The notes: generated by a model not told the origin, from the sequence alone. A stretch of 64,000 nucleotides of DNA from Candidatus Gastranaerophilales bacterium (GCA_928722015.1 CAKMWI010000011.1:186001-250000); one strand, 5' to 3'. Shown: positions 28,424 to 38,068, counted from the first letter of the stretch. Translations and numbers: made by a program.

Positions 28424-29473
28424 CTACTCTACACTAGAAATAGCAACACATTTTTCTAAATGTAATGTATCAATTAATGTATTTAGCTTCGCAAACACCT
28501 CTTTAAACTGAGCTATAGATAAACTTTGTTTACCATCACTCAGAGCTTGAGACGGATTATGGTGTACTTCGACCATTACACCATCAGCACCTACCACCAA
28601 ACCGGCCTTTGCCATAGGTTCAATTAAATATCTTTGTCCCGTACCATGACTAGGATCAATGATAATAGGCAAGTGTGAATATTTTTTTATTACAGGAATC
28701 GCTGAAATATCAAGCAGATTTCTTGTAAAAGCATTATCAAAACTTTTCAAACCGCGTTCACATAATATCACATTTTCATTACCATTATACATAATATGTT
28801 CCGCAGCCAACAAAAATTCTCTAATAGTACTGGCAGGTCCGCGCTTCAAAATGACAGGTTTATTACATTTGCCCACAGATTTCAATAACTTAAAATTCTG
28901 CATATTTCTGGCACCAATCTGAATTACATCGGCATAATCACAAACCATATCTAAATCCGCAGAATCCATTAATTCCGTAACAACAAGCAAACCTGTCTCT
29001 TCCTTTGCCATCGCAAGGTATTTAAGAGCTTTTTCTCCAAGCCCATCGAAATCATAAGGTGAAGTTCTGGGTTTGAAAGCACCGCCTCTCAGGAATTGGC
29101 AACCCATCTCTTTAGCGGCAACGGCGACCTGTAAAAGTCCTTCATAATTATCTTCCACAGAACAAGGACCGACAATCGAAACAGGACGATTCGCACCACC
29201 AATTTTAACACCATTAGAAAATTCTATTACAGTATCATCTGATTGTCTGTCTCTTGATGCTAACCTAAAGGGTTCGCGTATAAATTTAATCTTTTTTACT
29301 CCGTCCATAGCATCAATTCTGCCAGGAGACAGAGTTGTTTTATCTCCAAGAGCATCAATAACGGTGTGAACATCACCCTCATGCACAATAATTTTAAAAC
29401 CATGCTCTTTTAACAATTCCGTAACAGCTTGAATATTCGAAGCAGTTGCGTCCCTTTCCATTATGATAATCAT
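28424..29473 (-). CDS. aroF: 3-deoxy-7-phosphoheptulonate (DAHP) synthase, AroF/AroG I-beta type
   Basis: This is the first enzyme of the shikimate pathway, condensing PEP and erythrose-4-phosphate. The N-terminal 70 residues form a ferredoxin-like regulatory domain of the type found before the I-beta barrel. The TIM barrel has GPCSVEDN, LRGGAFKPRTSPYDF, KRGPASTIREFL and IIDPSHGTGQ, which hold the metal and substrate ligands. The length of 349 aa is normal. GAGG lies 12 nt before the ATG, a slightly long spacing. A tyrA-like gene lies 1.3 kb away on the other strand. Confidence 0.95.
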   Translation of the reverse strand: MIIIMERDATASNIQAVTELLKEHGFKIIVHEGDVHTVIDALGDKTTLSPGRIDAMDGVKKIKFIREPFRLASRDRQSDDTVIEFSNGVKIGGANRPVSIVGPCSVEDNYEGLLQVAVAAKEMGCQFLRGGAFKPRTSPYDFDGLGEKALKYLAMAKEETGLLVVTELMDSADLDMVCDYADVIQIGARNMQNFKLLKSVGKCNKPVILKRGPASTIREFLLAAEHIMYNGNENVILCERGLKSFDNAFTRNLLDISAIPVIKKYSHLPIIIDPSHGTGQRYLIEPMAKAGLVVGADGVMVEVHHNPSQALSDGKQSLSIAQFKEVFAKLNTLIDTLHLEKCVAISSVE

Positions 29474-29685
29474 AGTGTATGTATACCTCGTTTAAAATTA
29501 TTACTAAGATTATAGTAAAGAATTTAAAATTAATCAATTTTTTAGGATAAAATATTTTGATATCTTTACACTTGGATAAAAATATACACCACAATCTCAA
29601 TACATATCATAATAAAAAAGGCCTTATCAATTTACCTTATACATAATATTATGATATATAGTATATATTATGGAGAATATATAGA

Positions 29686-30468
29686 ATGAATCATTGGACT
29701 CAATTAAGTATTGATTTTGCCAATCAAAAAAATTATCTTGATGAATTATTCAAAATCTATCCAACTATACCTGAAGGTATAAGATGTATTGATGAAAAAA
29801 AATGGGAAAAAATAGAACAATATTTTATACAAAAAGACAATGCCAATCTTATTACTGCACTATTGAAACTTGATTTATTTCCAATAAAAGATTCGTATGT
29901 AGCATATTTAAAAAGAGATAAATCCTCTATAATACGCAATCCTGAAACAATAAACAGACTTGCAGGAAGACTTTATGACATGGGGCTTGAAAAAATCCGA
30001 GAACGATGCTGTGAGCCCAAAGAAACAAATCGTCAAATTGGGTCTCTGTTTAAACGATGGTAAAAAAAAGGTTCTATCGGTGTACCTATTTTAAAACGTG
30101 AAGACTTTGATAAATATAACGGTAATGCAATTTTAGATGCCAGTGATAAAGAGATGATGGATTGGGCCTTCAAAAATATTAATTATCATAGAAATAAAGG
30201 ATTAGACTTCATTGCAAAATTTAATGGGAAATACATAATAGGAGAAGCAAAATTTTTGACAGATTTCGGAGGTCATCAAAATGCCCAATTTAATGACGCA
30301 ATGGATACTGTTACAATAAGTGATGTTAATGCCATTACAGTTGCCATTTTAGACGGAGTCCTATATATACCAGGAAAAAACAAATTATATAAAGCAATTA
30401 CAACAACGTATCAAGATTATAATATCGTAAGTGCTTTAGTTTTAAATGAATTTCTATATTCTATATAG
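29686..30468 (+). pseudogene. Type II restriction endonuclease, interrupted by one in-frame TAA
   Basis: Two open frames, 29686-30060 and 30064-30468, lie in the same reading frame and are separated only by TAA at 30061-30063. Read through, they give about 260 residues: ...SLFKRW-stop-KKGSIGVPIL.... The second part contains a PD-(D/E)xK-type catalytic centre, D174 in KGLDFIAKF followed by E187-A-K189, and the conserved EAKFLTDFGGHQNAQFNDA block of type II endonucleases. The active site is downstream of the stop, so the product is inactive unless the stop is read through. It lies 11 nt upstream of its cognate methyltransferase. Confidence 0.85.
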
Positions 30469-30479
30469 AAGGAGTTTTA

Positions 30480-31589
30480 ATGTTTCTAAGTTATCCAAAT
30501 AAAAAAAGTGAACAAGAAATTCTATATTTCGAAAAAAGTAATATCAAATACCCCACCTGGAATAACCAGTTAAACAAATTATTTCATGGTGAAAATCTAT
30601 ATATTTTAAAACTCCTTTTATACCAATATAATTTAAAAAATAAAATTGACCTGATTTATATTGACCCTCCATTTGCAACAAACAATATTTTCAAAATAGA
30701 ACAAGAAAGAGCAAATACCATAAGTATGTCTGCTAATGGAGATATAGCATATTCTGACAAATTATCAGGTTACGATTTTATAGAATTTTTAAGAGAAAGA
30801 TTAATCATCGCAAGAGAACTACTATCAGAACAAGGTTCTATTTACCTCCATATAGACTATAAAATAGGACACTATATAAAAATTATCATGGATGAAATTT
30901 TGGGGAAAGAAAATTTTAAAAATGATATAACAAGAATAAAATGCAACCCTAAAAATTTTAACCGCAAAGCCTATGGAAATATAAAAGATTTAATCCTTTT
31001 TTATTCAAAATCAAAGAAACTTATTTGGAATACTCCATATACAAAATATACAGAAGAAGATATCGCGAAATTATACAAAAAAAGAGATAAAAACGGAAGA
31101 GCCTATACAACAGTTCCATTACATGCTCCTGGAGAAACTAAAAATGGTCTAACTAACCAACCATTTAAAGGAATCTTGCCTCCTAAAGGAAGACATTGGA
31201 GATGTTCACCAAAAGAACTTGAGGAGTTAGATACAAAAGGTCTTATTGAATGGTCTGAAAATAATAATCCGAGAAAAATTATTTATGCTGATGAACAATT
31301 AGGAAAAAAATCACAAGACGTATGGGAGTATAAAGATCCTCAATATCCGGTATACCCAACAGAAAAAAATTTTGAAATGTTAAAACAAATAATCAAAGCC
31401 TCATCAAACGAAAATAGTATTGTCATGGATTTTTTCTGTGGTTCTGGAACAACATTACTTGCAGCACAGGAACTTTCACGACAATGGATAGGTATAGATC
31501 AATCAGCTCACGCAATAAAAATATCCCAATCTAAATTGAAAAAATTTGCAAATCAATATGAAGTTATACAATTAAATTCACCACAATAA
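30480..31589 (+). CDS. Type II DNA methyltransferase (beta class, DPPF)
   Basis: The 369-aa enzyme methylates adenine N6 or cytosine N4. Motif IV IDPPF (D62-F65) comes before the AdoMet motif VMDFFCGSGTT (about 315-325), which is the beta-class order. The C-terminal QWIGIDQS completes motif X/I. It is intact, with AAGGAG 5 nt before the ATG, and follows the broken endonuclease. The cell would therefore keep the methylation mark without the cut. The recognition site cannot be read from the sequence. Confidence 0.9.
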   Translation: MFLSYPNKKSEQEILYFEKSNIKYPTWNNQLNKLFHGENLYILKLLLYQYNLKNKIDLIYIDPPFATNNIFKIEQERANTISMSANGDIAYSDKLSGYDFIEFLRERLIIARELLSEQGSIYLHIDYKIGHYIKIIMDEILGKENFKNDITRIKCNPKNFNRKAYGNIKDLILFYSKSKKLIWNTPYTKYTEEDIAKLYKKRDKNGRAYTTVPLHAPGETKNGLTNQPFKGILPPKGRHWRCSPKELEELDTKGLIEWSENNNPRKIIYADEQLGKKSQDVWEYKDPQYPVYPTEKNFEMLKQIIKASSNENSIVMDFFCGSGTTLLAAQELSRQWIGIDQSAHAIKISQSKLKKFANQYEVIQLNSPQ

Positions 31590-31601
31590 AATTTTTCCAA
31601 T

Positions 31602-32894
31602 TTAAGTATTAATAAGTTTCAATCTTTTTGGATTAAATGCTCCAATTCCGCAATAACGTGAACCTGCGCCCAAATTTTGTTCTATTTTTAAAAGTCTGTT
31701 ATACTTTGCCACTCTTTCACTCCTTGATAAAGAACCGGTTTTTATTAATCCTGAATTTACAGCTACCGCTAAATCCGCAATAAACGTATCTTCAGTTTCT
31801 CCTGATCTATGCGAAATAATAGTAGTATAACCATAATTTTTAGCATAATTTATAGCATCCAATGTTTCGGAGACCGTTCCAATCTGATTCAACTTTATTA
31901 AAACAGAATTTGCAATAGATTGTTTCACACCTATTTTTATTCTTTCAATATTCGTAACAAATAAATCATCTCCTACAAGCTGGCATTTATCACCAATACG
32001 ACGGGTTAATAATTCCCAGCCTTCAAAATCATCCTGAGCCATCCCATCCTCTATAGATATTACAGGATAATCCTTAACCAAACGCTCCAATATCTCTACA
32101 AATTCAACATTTGTATATCCGTAATCCCTTATAAAATATTTACCGTTATTATAAAATTCGCTTGACGCAATATCTAAACATATTTTAACAACATCTGTTG
32201 TATAACCTGATTTGATAATTGCATCAATAATTATTTCAATGGCATCAGTATTTGTTAAAAGTTCAGGAGCAAATCCTCCTTCATCCCCAACACCTGTTGA
32301 GAGATTACGCCCCTTCAAAATCTCTTTTAAAGAATAAAAAACCTCTGCTCCTATCTGAAGAGCATGTGAAAAACTATCTGCCCCGACAGGTGCAATCATA
32401 AACTCCTGAAATTCAAGACCATTATTAGCATGAACACCACCATTTAAAATATTCATCATAGGAACAGGAAGAGTTCTTCCAAATAAACCACCCAAATATT
32501 CATAAAGAGGAAGTTTATAATAATTTGAAGCGGCCCTTGCACATGCCATAGAAACACCTAACATAGCATTTGCGCCAAGTGTACTTTTATTTTCCGTACC
32601 ATCTAATTCAATAATAATTTTATCTAACAAATACTGATTAACAGAATTTTTGTTTAATAACACCGGAGCAATAATTTTATTAACATTATAAATCGCTTTT
32701 TGAACACTTTTTCCCCCGAAACCGTCCTCATTATCGCGAAGCTCAACAGCTTCAAATTTACCCTTAGAGGCTCCTGATGGAACGGATGCTACCCCTTTAT
32801 CCCCAGAAAATAATATAACTTCAACCTCCAATGTAGGAGTTCCTCTGGAATCCAAAATCTGACGAGCCTGAATAGTTTTTATTGATGATGTCAT
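31602..32894 (-). CDS. eno: Enolase
   Basis: Enolase interconverts 2-phosphoglycerate and PEP in glycolysis. The family landmarks are intact: ARQILDSRGTPT at 9-20, GGVHANNGLEFQEFMI, GVGDEGGFAP, SIEDGMAQDD, and the C-terminal LIKLNQIGTVSE...SHRSGETED with the catalytic residues. The start is at 32894, where AGGAGT lies 7 nt before the ATG; an upstream in-frame Met adds 18 poorly conserved residues. The protein is 430 aa. It follows the HAD phosphatase gene by 72 nt on the same strand. Confidence 0.98.
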   Translation of the reverse strand: MTSSIKTIQARQILDSRGTPTLEVEVILFSGDKGVASVPSGASKGKFEAVELRDNEDGFGGKSVQKAIYNVNKIIAPVLLNKNSVNQYLLDKIIIELDGTENKSTLGANAMLGVSMACARAASNYYKLPLYEYLGGLFGRTLPVPMMNILNGGVHANNGLEFQEFMIAPVGADSFSHALQIGAEVFYSLKEILKGRNLSTGVGDEGGFAPELLTNTDAIEIIIDAIIKSGYTTDVVKICLDIASSEFYNNGKYFIRDYGYTNVEFVEILERLVKDYPVISIEDGMAQDDFEGWELLTRRIGDKCQLVGDDLFVTNIERIKIGVKQSIANSVLIKLNQIGTVSETLDAINYAKNYGYTTIISHRSGETEDTFIADLAVAVNSGLIKTGSLSRSERVAKYNRLLKIEQNLGAGSRYCGIGAFNPKRLKLINT

Positions 32895-32966
32895 ATCTTT
32901 TACTCCTATTTTAAAATAAAATTTATGACATCTCATAAATCTAAACAATTAGATAACTGATTTAGT

Positions 32967-33623
32967 CTAATTATCCAAACAGGTAATTATTTCAGAAGGT
33001 GAATTAACTATAATATTTGCCCCTGATTTTTTTAAAAAATCTATACTGCGAAAACCCCAGGTTACACTTATACAAGGCATTTTTGAATTTTTTGCAGTCA
33101 TAATATCTACATCAGAATCGCCAACATAAATACATTCATTAATAGAAGCTCCCAGTTCACATACAGCTTTTAAAACAGTATCAGGAGCAGGTTTTTTCTT
33201 TATACCGGCAGATTCATTTTCTCCAATAGCAACATCAATTAAATTAGGAAAATATTTTTCACAAAGCTCTTTGACTGCCGCATCAAATTTATTTGAAACT
33301 ACTGCAATCTTGCAGCCGGCACTTCGTAATTCCGATAACATATCGATAATTCCCGGATAAGGAGCAGTTTTATTATACATATTTTCCGAATAATTTCGCT
33401 TAAATAAATCCAGACATTTTTCAAAGTCAGAATTATTTCTGCCATCAGGAATAGCTCGTTCAATAAGTTTAGCAACACCATTACCCACATAATTGCAAAC
33501 TTGCTCTATAGTCTTTACCGGATAATTGAAATTTTTCAATGCAAAATTTGTACTATCAGTCAAATCTTCAAGAGTATTTAATAATGTTCCGTCTAAATCA
33601 AAAATTACAATTTTTCGCTTCAT
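32967..33623 (-). CDS. HAD-family phosphatase (phosphoglycolate phosphatase-like)
   Basis: The 218-aa protein has all HAD motifs: FDLDGTLLNT near the start (nucleophile and acid Asp), VVSNK in the middle, KKPAPD and VGDSDVDIMTAKN at the C-terminal side. The helical cap matches phosphoglycolate phosphatases (Gph); removal of 2-phosphoglycolate formed in DNA repair is the likely role. The substrate remains uncertain in this superfamily. The start at 33623 has GAGG 5 nt upstream. It lies upstream of eno in one transcription direction. Confidence 0.82.
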   Translation of the reverse strand: MKRKIVIFDLDGTLLNTLEDLTDSTNFALKNFNYPVKTIEQVCNYVGNGVAKLIERAIPDGRNNSDFEKCLDLFKRNYSENMYNKTAPYPGIIDMLSELRSAGCKIAVVSNKFDAAVKELCEKYFPNLIDVAIGENESAGIKKKPAPDTVLKAVCELGASINECIYVGDSDVDIMTAKNSKMPCISVTWGFRSIDFLKKSGANIIVNSPSEIITCLDN

Positions 33624-33695
33624 ATAAACCTCATAAATATTATACACAAAAAATTCTTTATGTTACATTATACTCATCAAAAGAAGGAGATAAGC

Positions 33696-34127
33696 ATGGA
33701 TAAGGTATCTGTTAATGAATATAAAAAAGGTCAAAAAGCTTTAATTACAATACTTATAGCATTTCTTATCATTTGTGCTCTGATAGCAGGAATCACGACT
33801 AATTACAAACAGGAAACCCTTATTTGTTCTAAATCTAAAAATATGTGTTATATCGAAAAAATAAATATGATTAATTTAAAATCAAAAAAAGAATTTGTAA
33901 AATTTTCTGATATAAATAATGTTAGCTATATGAGACAAAAAATAAAAGGAAATAGATATGCAAAAGGGTATTCCTCTTATTTATTAATATTTAACTTAAA
34001 AGATAATAATCCAATGGTTATTTTCTCAAGTGCTTACTTAGAAAAAGAAGAATTAGATAAAGCAATAAAGGAATTATCTTTACAAATTATATCTGACAAA
34101 GACGAAATAAAGTTGAATAGAAATTAA
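33696..34127 (+). CDS. Single-pass membrane protein, unknown
   Basis: The 143-aa protein has a short cytoplasmic start, one transmembrane helix (about residues 15-37, ALITILIAFLIICALIAGI) and a mostly beta-predicted extracytoplasmic part that includes two Cys. No family is recognised. The start at 33696 is supported by AAGGAG. The ORF extends 12 codons further upstream, but that part reaches the divergent promoter region and has no ribosome site. Confidence 0.55.
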   Translation: MDKVSVNEYKKGQKALITILIAFLIICALIAGITTNYKQETLICSKSKNMCYIEKINMINLKSKKEFVKFSDINNVSYMRQKIKGNRYAKGYSSYLLIFNLKDNNPMVIFSSAYLEKEELDKAIKELSLQIISDKDEIKLNRN

Positions 34128-34542
34128 AAAATAAAAACAATCAAAAGATTGATATTTTTAGTTATTTTTTCATGTTAATTCACATTTTAAAATTTTAACA
34201 AAATTATATCTTTAAGATATCCCCTAAATCCTTATAAATTAAGAATTTTTATTTTCAATTATAAAAAAAATTTGCCATAAATTTTCCTTTTTTAACAAAA
34301 ATTCAGTTTAATTTTATAAAAAATTATAAAATTATCCATATTTTAATGTATTTTTGCAAAAAAAATACTCTTTATTGATGAAATATTTTTATTTTTATGT
34401 TGTATTATTTATAAAAGTTTAGAAATGTTAAGCACCTATAATAGTGATATAGCTTAAATTTCCAAAATATTTTAAATTTGTTATTCCATTTATTTTAAAA
34501 AAGTAGTAGTATAAAATTATGATTTTAAAGGAGGTTTTAAAC
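34128..34542 (+). other. AT-rich non-coding leader region
   Basis: About 415 bp of very AT-rich sequence. No open frame with a ribosome site is visible on either strand. A TATAAT at 34437-34442 is the best -10 for the winged-helix gene downstream. It would leave a 5' leader near 95 nt, long for this genome, in which I see no recognisable riboswitch or attenuator. Confidence 0.4.
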
Positions 34543-34773
34543 ATGTTTACATCAAGCAAAAAAGAACAAAAAGAAATGCAGACTCAAATTATTGAATCAG
34601 CAGGTAAAATTTACAATTACCTATCTGACAAAGGTGAAGTTACAATCAACAAATTAAGAAAAGATATGGATTTGGATGATAATTTCACTTACATGGGTTT
34701 AGGTTGGTTATCAAGAGAAGACAAAATCTCTTACACTCAAAAACCAAAATCTGTTACAGTTAAATTAGTTTAA
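34543..34773 (+). CDS. Small winged-helix protein (DUF2582-like)
   Basis: The 76-aa protein is a single winged helix-turn-helix: helices over IIESAGKIYNYLSDKG and VTINKLRKDMD, and a beta-wing ending in KSVTVKLV. It resembles the DUF2582 family of small wHTH proteins; DNA binding is plausible. The start at 34543 has AAAGGAGG at good spacing, one of the strongest ribosome sites in the window. With the strong terminator it forms a well-expressed, monocistronic unit. Confidence 0.7.
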   Translation: MFTSSKKEQKEMQTQIIESAGKIYNYLSDKGEVTINKLRKDMDLDDNFTYMGLGWLSREDKISYTQKPKSVTVKLV

Positions 34774-34795
34774 TTTCAACAGATACAATGATTTT

Positions 34796-34832
34796 AAAGG
34801 ATCGGATTATTATATAATCCGGTCCTTTTTTA
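34796..34832 (+). terminator. Rho-independent terminator
   Basis: Arms AAAGGATCGGATTAT (34796-34810) and ATAATCCGGTCCTTT (34814-34828) pair over 15 bp with one G-U and a 3-nt loop. A T-run follows. It ends the winged-helix transcript. Confidence 0.92.
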
Positions 34833-34901
34833 CAATTTTGTTATATTTATCTATAATACTCTTCGATAGTGTTATAATATATTTACAGCAAGGAGAACAA
34901 A

Positions 34902-35291
34902 ATGAATTATAATCTTTTCAACCCAAAAGGCAAACTGGATCAAAGTACATTTATTATTTATTATATCCTATTGATGAGTATTTATATGATAATAGGTTTT
35001 CTTATTTATCCTAATTTGCTAAGACACAATGTCAATCTAATTATTCCTAACACAATATTTATAATAATTAATTTATTAATACTCTTTAATTACAAAAAAA
35101 GATTCATGGAATGTTTCAATAATCTTGCAATCTCATTGATTTTAGCAATTATTTTAACATTTGACCATTTATTAATCCCATTTATCCTAAGCTCTACTAC
35201 AAAAACAGCAGAAATTCTTTTCTTTTCGGCAATAATTTTTGCATTTTGTATACAACCTACAATTGCAGTCTTAATTCCACCAAAAAAATAA
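34902..35291 (+). CDS. Small multi-pass membrane protein (DUF805-like)
   Basis: The 129-aa protein has the DUF805 start LFNPKGKLDQSTF followed by four hydrophobic helices separated by short basic loops (NYKKRFMECF). The family occurs widely as small inner-membrane proteins with unknown function. An AAGGAG ribosome site and an upstream TATAAT support expression. The C-terminus PPKK is cytoplasmic by charge. Confidence 0.65.
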   Translation: MNYNLFNPKGKLDQSTFIIYYILLMSIYMIIGFLIYPNLLRHNVNLIIPNTIFIIINLLILFNYKKRFMECFNNLAISLILAIILTFDHLLIPFILSSTTKTAEILFFSAIIFAFCIQPTIAVLIPPKK

Positions 35292-35296
35292 AGTCA

Positions 35297-35325
35297 TTGA
35301 CAAATCGAATAAAAAAAGCTAAAGT
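35297..35325 (+). promoter_or_regulatory. Rubrerythrin promoter
   Basis: A perfect TTGACA (35297-35302) is 17 bp from TAAAGT (35320-35325). The leader of about 40 nt contains AAAGGG before the ATG at 35374. No operator dyad is obvious. Confidence 0.6.
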
Positions 35326-35373
35326 AATTAAACTAAATAAATTTGCTATATGTTATAAGAAAGGGTTGGGTAT

Positions 35374-35913
35374 ATGGAATTAAAGGGATCAAAAACAGAA
35401 AAAAATTTACAAACAGCATTTGCCGGAGAATCACAAGCTCGCAATAAATACACTTATTATGCATCACAGGCAAAGAAAGATGGTTTTGTACAAATCAGCA
35501 AAATTTTTGAAGAAACAGCTAATAATGAAAAAGAACATGCAAAAATATGGTTTAAGTATTTACATGGAGGAAAAATTCCACAAACTATAGAAAATCTGAA
35601 AGATGCAGCTGACGGTGAAAATTACGAATGGACAGATATGTATGCAACCTTCGCCAAAGAAGCAAAAGAAGAAGGTTTTGAAGAATTGGCTATTCTATTT
35701 GAAATGGTAGGAAAAATAGAAAAAGAACATGAAGAGCGATATAGAAAATTATTAGCCAATATCGAAAATAATGAAGTATTCAAACGTGTCGGAGAAAATG
35801 TATGGGAATGCTCAAATTGTGGACATGTTTATGTTGGAGAAAGCGCCCCACAATTATGTCCGGTCTGCAAACATCCTCAAGCATATTTCTTTCTAAAAGC
35901 TAAAAATTACTAG
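35374..35913 (+). CDS. Rubrerythrin
   Basis: Rubrerythrin reduces hydrogen peroxide in anaerobes. The four-helix diiron domain has the ligand motifs E19, E52-K-E-H55 and E116-K-E-H119. The C-terminal rubredoxin domain has C146-x2-C149 and C162-x2-C165, which hold the electron-transfer iron. The 179-aa length is standard. It is monocistronic, with its own promoter and a strong terminator. Together with the Bcp gene on the other side of that terminator it forms a peroxide-defence locus. Confidence 0.96.
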   Translation: MELKGSKTEKNLQTAFAGESQARNKYTYYASQAKKDGFVQISKIFEETANNEKEHAKIWFKYLHGGKIPQTIENLKDAADGENYEWTDMYATFAKEAKEEGFEELAILFEMVGKIEKEHEERYRKLLANIENNEVFKRVGENVWECSNCGHVYVGESAPQLCPVCKHPQAYFFLKAKNY

Positions 35914-35930
35914 ATTATATTTGAACCTAA

Positions 35931-35972
35931 CAAAAATGAACGGATTTAAAATTATAAATCCGTTCATTTTTG
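35931..35972. terminator. Bidirectional terminator between rubrerythrin and Bcp
   Basis: Perfect 17-bp arms (35931-35947 and 35956-35972) with an 8-nt loop. Each arm has a run of T at its outer edge on the respective strand (CATTTTTG), so it can stop both convergent transcripts. Confidence 0.93.
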
Positions 35973-35988
35973 TTAAATAATATAACCA

Positions 35989-36444
35989 TTAATTACCTGA
36001 TAAATAATCTAAAACTTCGTCAACATGTCCTTTAACTTTTACTTTACGCCATTGTTTTTCAATTTTACCCTCCTTATCTAGGATAAAAGTTGAATGTTCA
36101 ATACCCATATATTTTTTTCCGTACATAGATTTTTCAACCCAAACTCCAAAACTTTCAGCCAACTCATGTTCAGTATCTGCAAGTAAAATAAAATTCAAAT
36201 TTTGATTTTCCTGAAACTTTTTATGACTTTTTATGTCATTAGGACTAACTCCAATAACAACAGCTTTAGATACTAATCTATTCATATTATCTCGAAAATC
36301 ACATGCTTCTTTTGTACAACCGGAAGTATTATCCTTTGGATAAAAATATAAAACAACAGTTCTATCTATAAATTCGCCAAGTCTGAATTCTTTCTCCGTC
36401 CCTGTTTCATCAACACCTTTTAATAATAAATTTAAATAATTCAT
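35989..36444 (-). CDS. bcp: Thiol peroxidase Bcp / peroxiredoxin Q
   Basis: This peroxiredoxin reduces peroxides with thioredoxin as donor. The peroxidatic and resolving cysteines are C43 and C48 in SGCTKEACDFRD, the spacing typical of Bcp. The length of 151 aa is normal. The start has AAGGAG and overlaps the stop of the upstream 86-aa membrane gene by 4 nt, so the two are coupled. Confidence 0.95.
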   Translation of the reverse strand: MNYLNLLLKGVDETGTEKEFRLGEFIDRTVVLYFYPKDNTSGCTKEACDFRDNMNRLVSKAVVIGVSPNDIKSHKKFQENQNLNFILLADTEHELAESFGVWVEKSMYGKKYMGIEHSTFILDKEGKIEKQWRKVKVKGHVDEVLDYLSGN

Positions 36445-36701
36445 GAATTACTCTCCTTTTTGCATTTTTTCCAAACATATCTGCGCCCTTCAACTAAGCC
36501 TGTATGTATAACCGCAAATATACCTGCCAAATATGCCATATATTTGTGTGGCTTTATTTTTTTCTTAACACCAGCCACAGCACTTGCCGTTCCCAGGACT
36601 AAACTTGCATATCCTGAAATTTTTACAGAATTGGAAATCAGTGAATTTACTCTGTTTTTTCTGGTAGCAGAATCATTAGTTCCAACAGCCTGAATTGACA
36701 T
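36441..36701 (-). CDS. Small membrane protein, unknown
   Basis: The 86-aa protein has one moderately hydrophobic helix (ISGYASLVLGTASAVAGV, about 28-45), a basic loop KKKIKPHKY, and a second helix (MAYLAGIFAVIHTGLV). The C-terminus is basic. No family is recognised. AAGGAGG precedes the ATG. It is translationally coupled to bcp through a 4-nt overlap, but a functional link is only inferred from that. Confidence 0.6.
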   Translation of the reverse strand: MSIQAVGTNDSATRKNRVNSLISNSVKISGYASLVLGTASAVAGVKKKIKPHKYMAYLAGIFAVIHTGLVEGRRYVWKKCKKESNS

Positions 36702-36730
36702 ACAACCTCCTTAATAAATTATTAAAATTA

Positions 36731-37294
36731 TTATAACTCAATATTCAAAAATTGTAAGTCATGAGAACCTTTTGTTATAGGATGAAAACCATTTATATAA
36801 TAAAATTCCAATGCAGAAGGAAGAGAACGTAATCGAATTTCTTTACCAATAAAAACTTGTTTTATAACATCCAGAAAAGCAGAACCTACTCTTTTATAAT
36901 TACGCTCTTGCGACCAGTAATTATGTTGAGGATGGACCTGCAATGCCTCTATATCAATCTTCTTCGAAGATGGAAATGCAGATATTTCTGTTACTGCAAG
37001 AATCTTATCCGAAATTATTTTCTGAAAATCAGCAACCTGAGCAGTTAACACAAAAAAATGATGAAATTTGCTTTGTTCTTCTTTTTCATAAAATGATTTT
37101 GCATCAGTATATATAATATCCGCAAAAGAATTCGGCCATTCATCATCAATTTCTTTTAATGCAAAAATATCTCCTTTATTCAAAGTATCAAGCTTGACAA
37201 ATGATGCATTACAAGGAATAAAATTTTCCTTCACAGTTTTTTTCAAAATATTTACAGGAGCAATATAGTGTCCGCTAAAACTAATTTGGTTCAT
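36731..37294 (-). CDS. GNAT-like acetyltransferase with N-terminal ISFSG tag
   Basis: The 187-aa protein begins with the F-S-G motif at residues 6-8. The C-terminal part looks like a GNAT acetyltransferase: IEALQVHP in the strand before the pyrophosphate loop, YKRVGSAFLDVI for acetyl-CoA binding, and LPSALEFYYINGFHPI at the end. The classical RxxGxG/A loop is represented by KRVGSA. The substrate is unknown. No clear ribosome site is visible. Confidence 0.65.
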   Translation of the reverse strand: MNQISFSGHYIAPVNILKKTVKENFIPCNASFVKLDTLNKGDIFALKEIDDEWPNSFADIIYTDAKSFYEKEEQSKFHHFFVLTAQVADFQKIISDKILAVTEISAFPSSKKIDIEALQVHPQHNYWSQERNYKRVGSAFLDVIKQVFIGKEIRLRSLPSALEFYYINGFHPITKGSHDLQFLNIEL

Positions 37295-37372
37295 ATTTTC
37301 ACTTCAAAATCAAAATTTAATATATAAAATAAATTCAAACATAATAAATTTTGCTATTTGAAAAATAAAAAA

Positions 37373-38068
37373 TTAATCATTTGTAACCTGTAACATTCTA
37401 TATCCAATACCAATATGGGTTTTTATATAATCAGAAGCATGCAGTTTTCTTCTCAAATTTGTAACAAAAACTCTAAGAGACAATTGCGAATCAACCCCAT
37501 TATTATCAAGCCAAATTTCTTTCTTTATAAAATTATGAGTTAAAACTTTTCCCACATTTTTTGCAAACAGACAAATCAATTTATACTCTATTGCTGTCAG
37601 ATGAACCTCCTGTCCATCAAGATATACACACCCCGTTGTAAAATCAATCTTTAAATTTCCATTCGTAAAAATTGCAGAAGAAGCAAAATCCTCAGTACCA
37701 TGCCCTTTGCGCCTTATCGCAACACGAATTCGCGCCATCAATTCTTCTGAATTAAAAGGTTTTGTTATATAATCATCAGCTCCTTCATCCAGAGCAACAA
37801 TTTTCTCCTCCGAATCAGTTCGAGCACTTACAATAATAATTGGCACATTCGAAAATGACCGAATCTTTCTAATAACTTCAATACCATCTTTATCAGGTAA
37901 ACCCAAATCGAGAATTATGACATCTGGATTATAAGAAACAGCTTTTAAAATACCCTGCTCTGCTGTTGATGCAATTTGATATTCATATCCATTCAAATCA
38001 AGAGTTGTAGCAAGCAAATTCTGTATCATTTTATCATCTTCAACAACAAGTATAGTCCCTTTATTCAT
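37373..38068 (-). CDS. kdpE: KdpE-like OmpR-family response regulator
   Basis: The 231-aa protein has a receiver domain with acidic pocket E10-D11-D12, phosphoacceptor D54 in VIILDLGLPDKDG, and KPF lysine near 104. A winged-helix DNA-binding domain follows (LTAIEYKLICLFAKN...GIGYRM). It overlaps the kinase gene by 8 nt and is co-transcribed after it. The pairing with a KdpD-type kinase makes KdpE the best name, but no kdpFABC pump genes are present in this window, so the target may differ. Confidence 0.85.
   Translation of the reverse strand: MNKGTILVVEDDKMIQNLLATTLDLNGYEYQIASTAEQGILKAVSYNPDVIILDLGLPDKDGIEVIRKIRSFSNVPIIIVSARTDSEEKIVALDEGADDYITKPFNSEELMARIRVAIRRKGHGTEDFASSAIFTNGNLKIDFTTGCVYLDGQEVHLTAIEYKLICLFAKNVGKVLTHNFIKKEIWLDNNGVDSQLSLRVFVTNLRRKLHASDYIKTHIGIGYRMLQVTND

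Noticed and set aside
30061..30070. Frameshift or phase-variable slippage in the A-run of the endonuclease
   Set aside because: The two halves are in the same frame and the stop is the first codon of the run, so adding or removing an A would shift the downstream half out of frame. A nonsense change is simpler.
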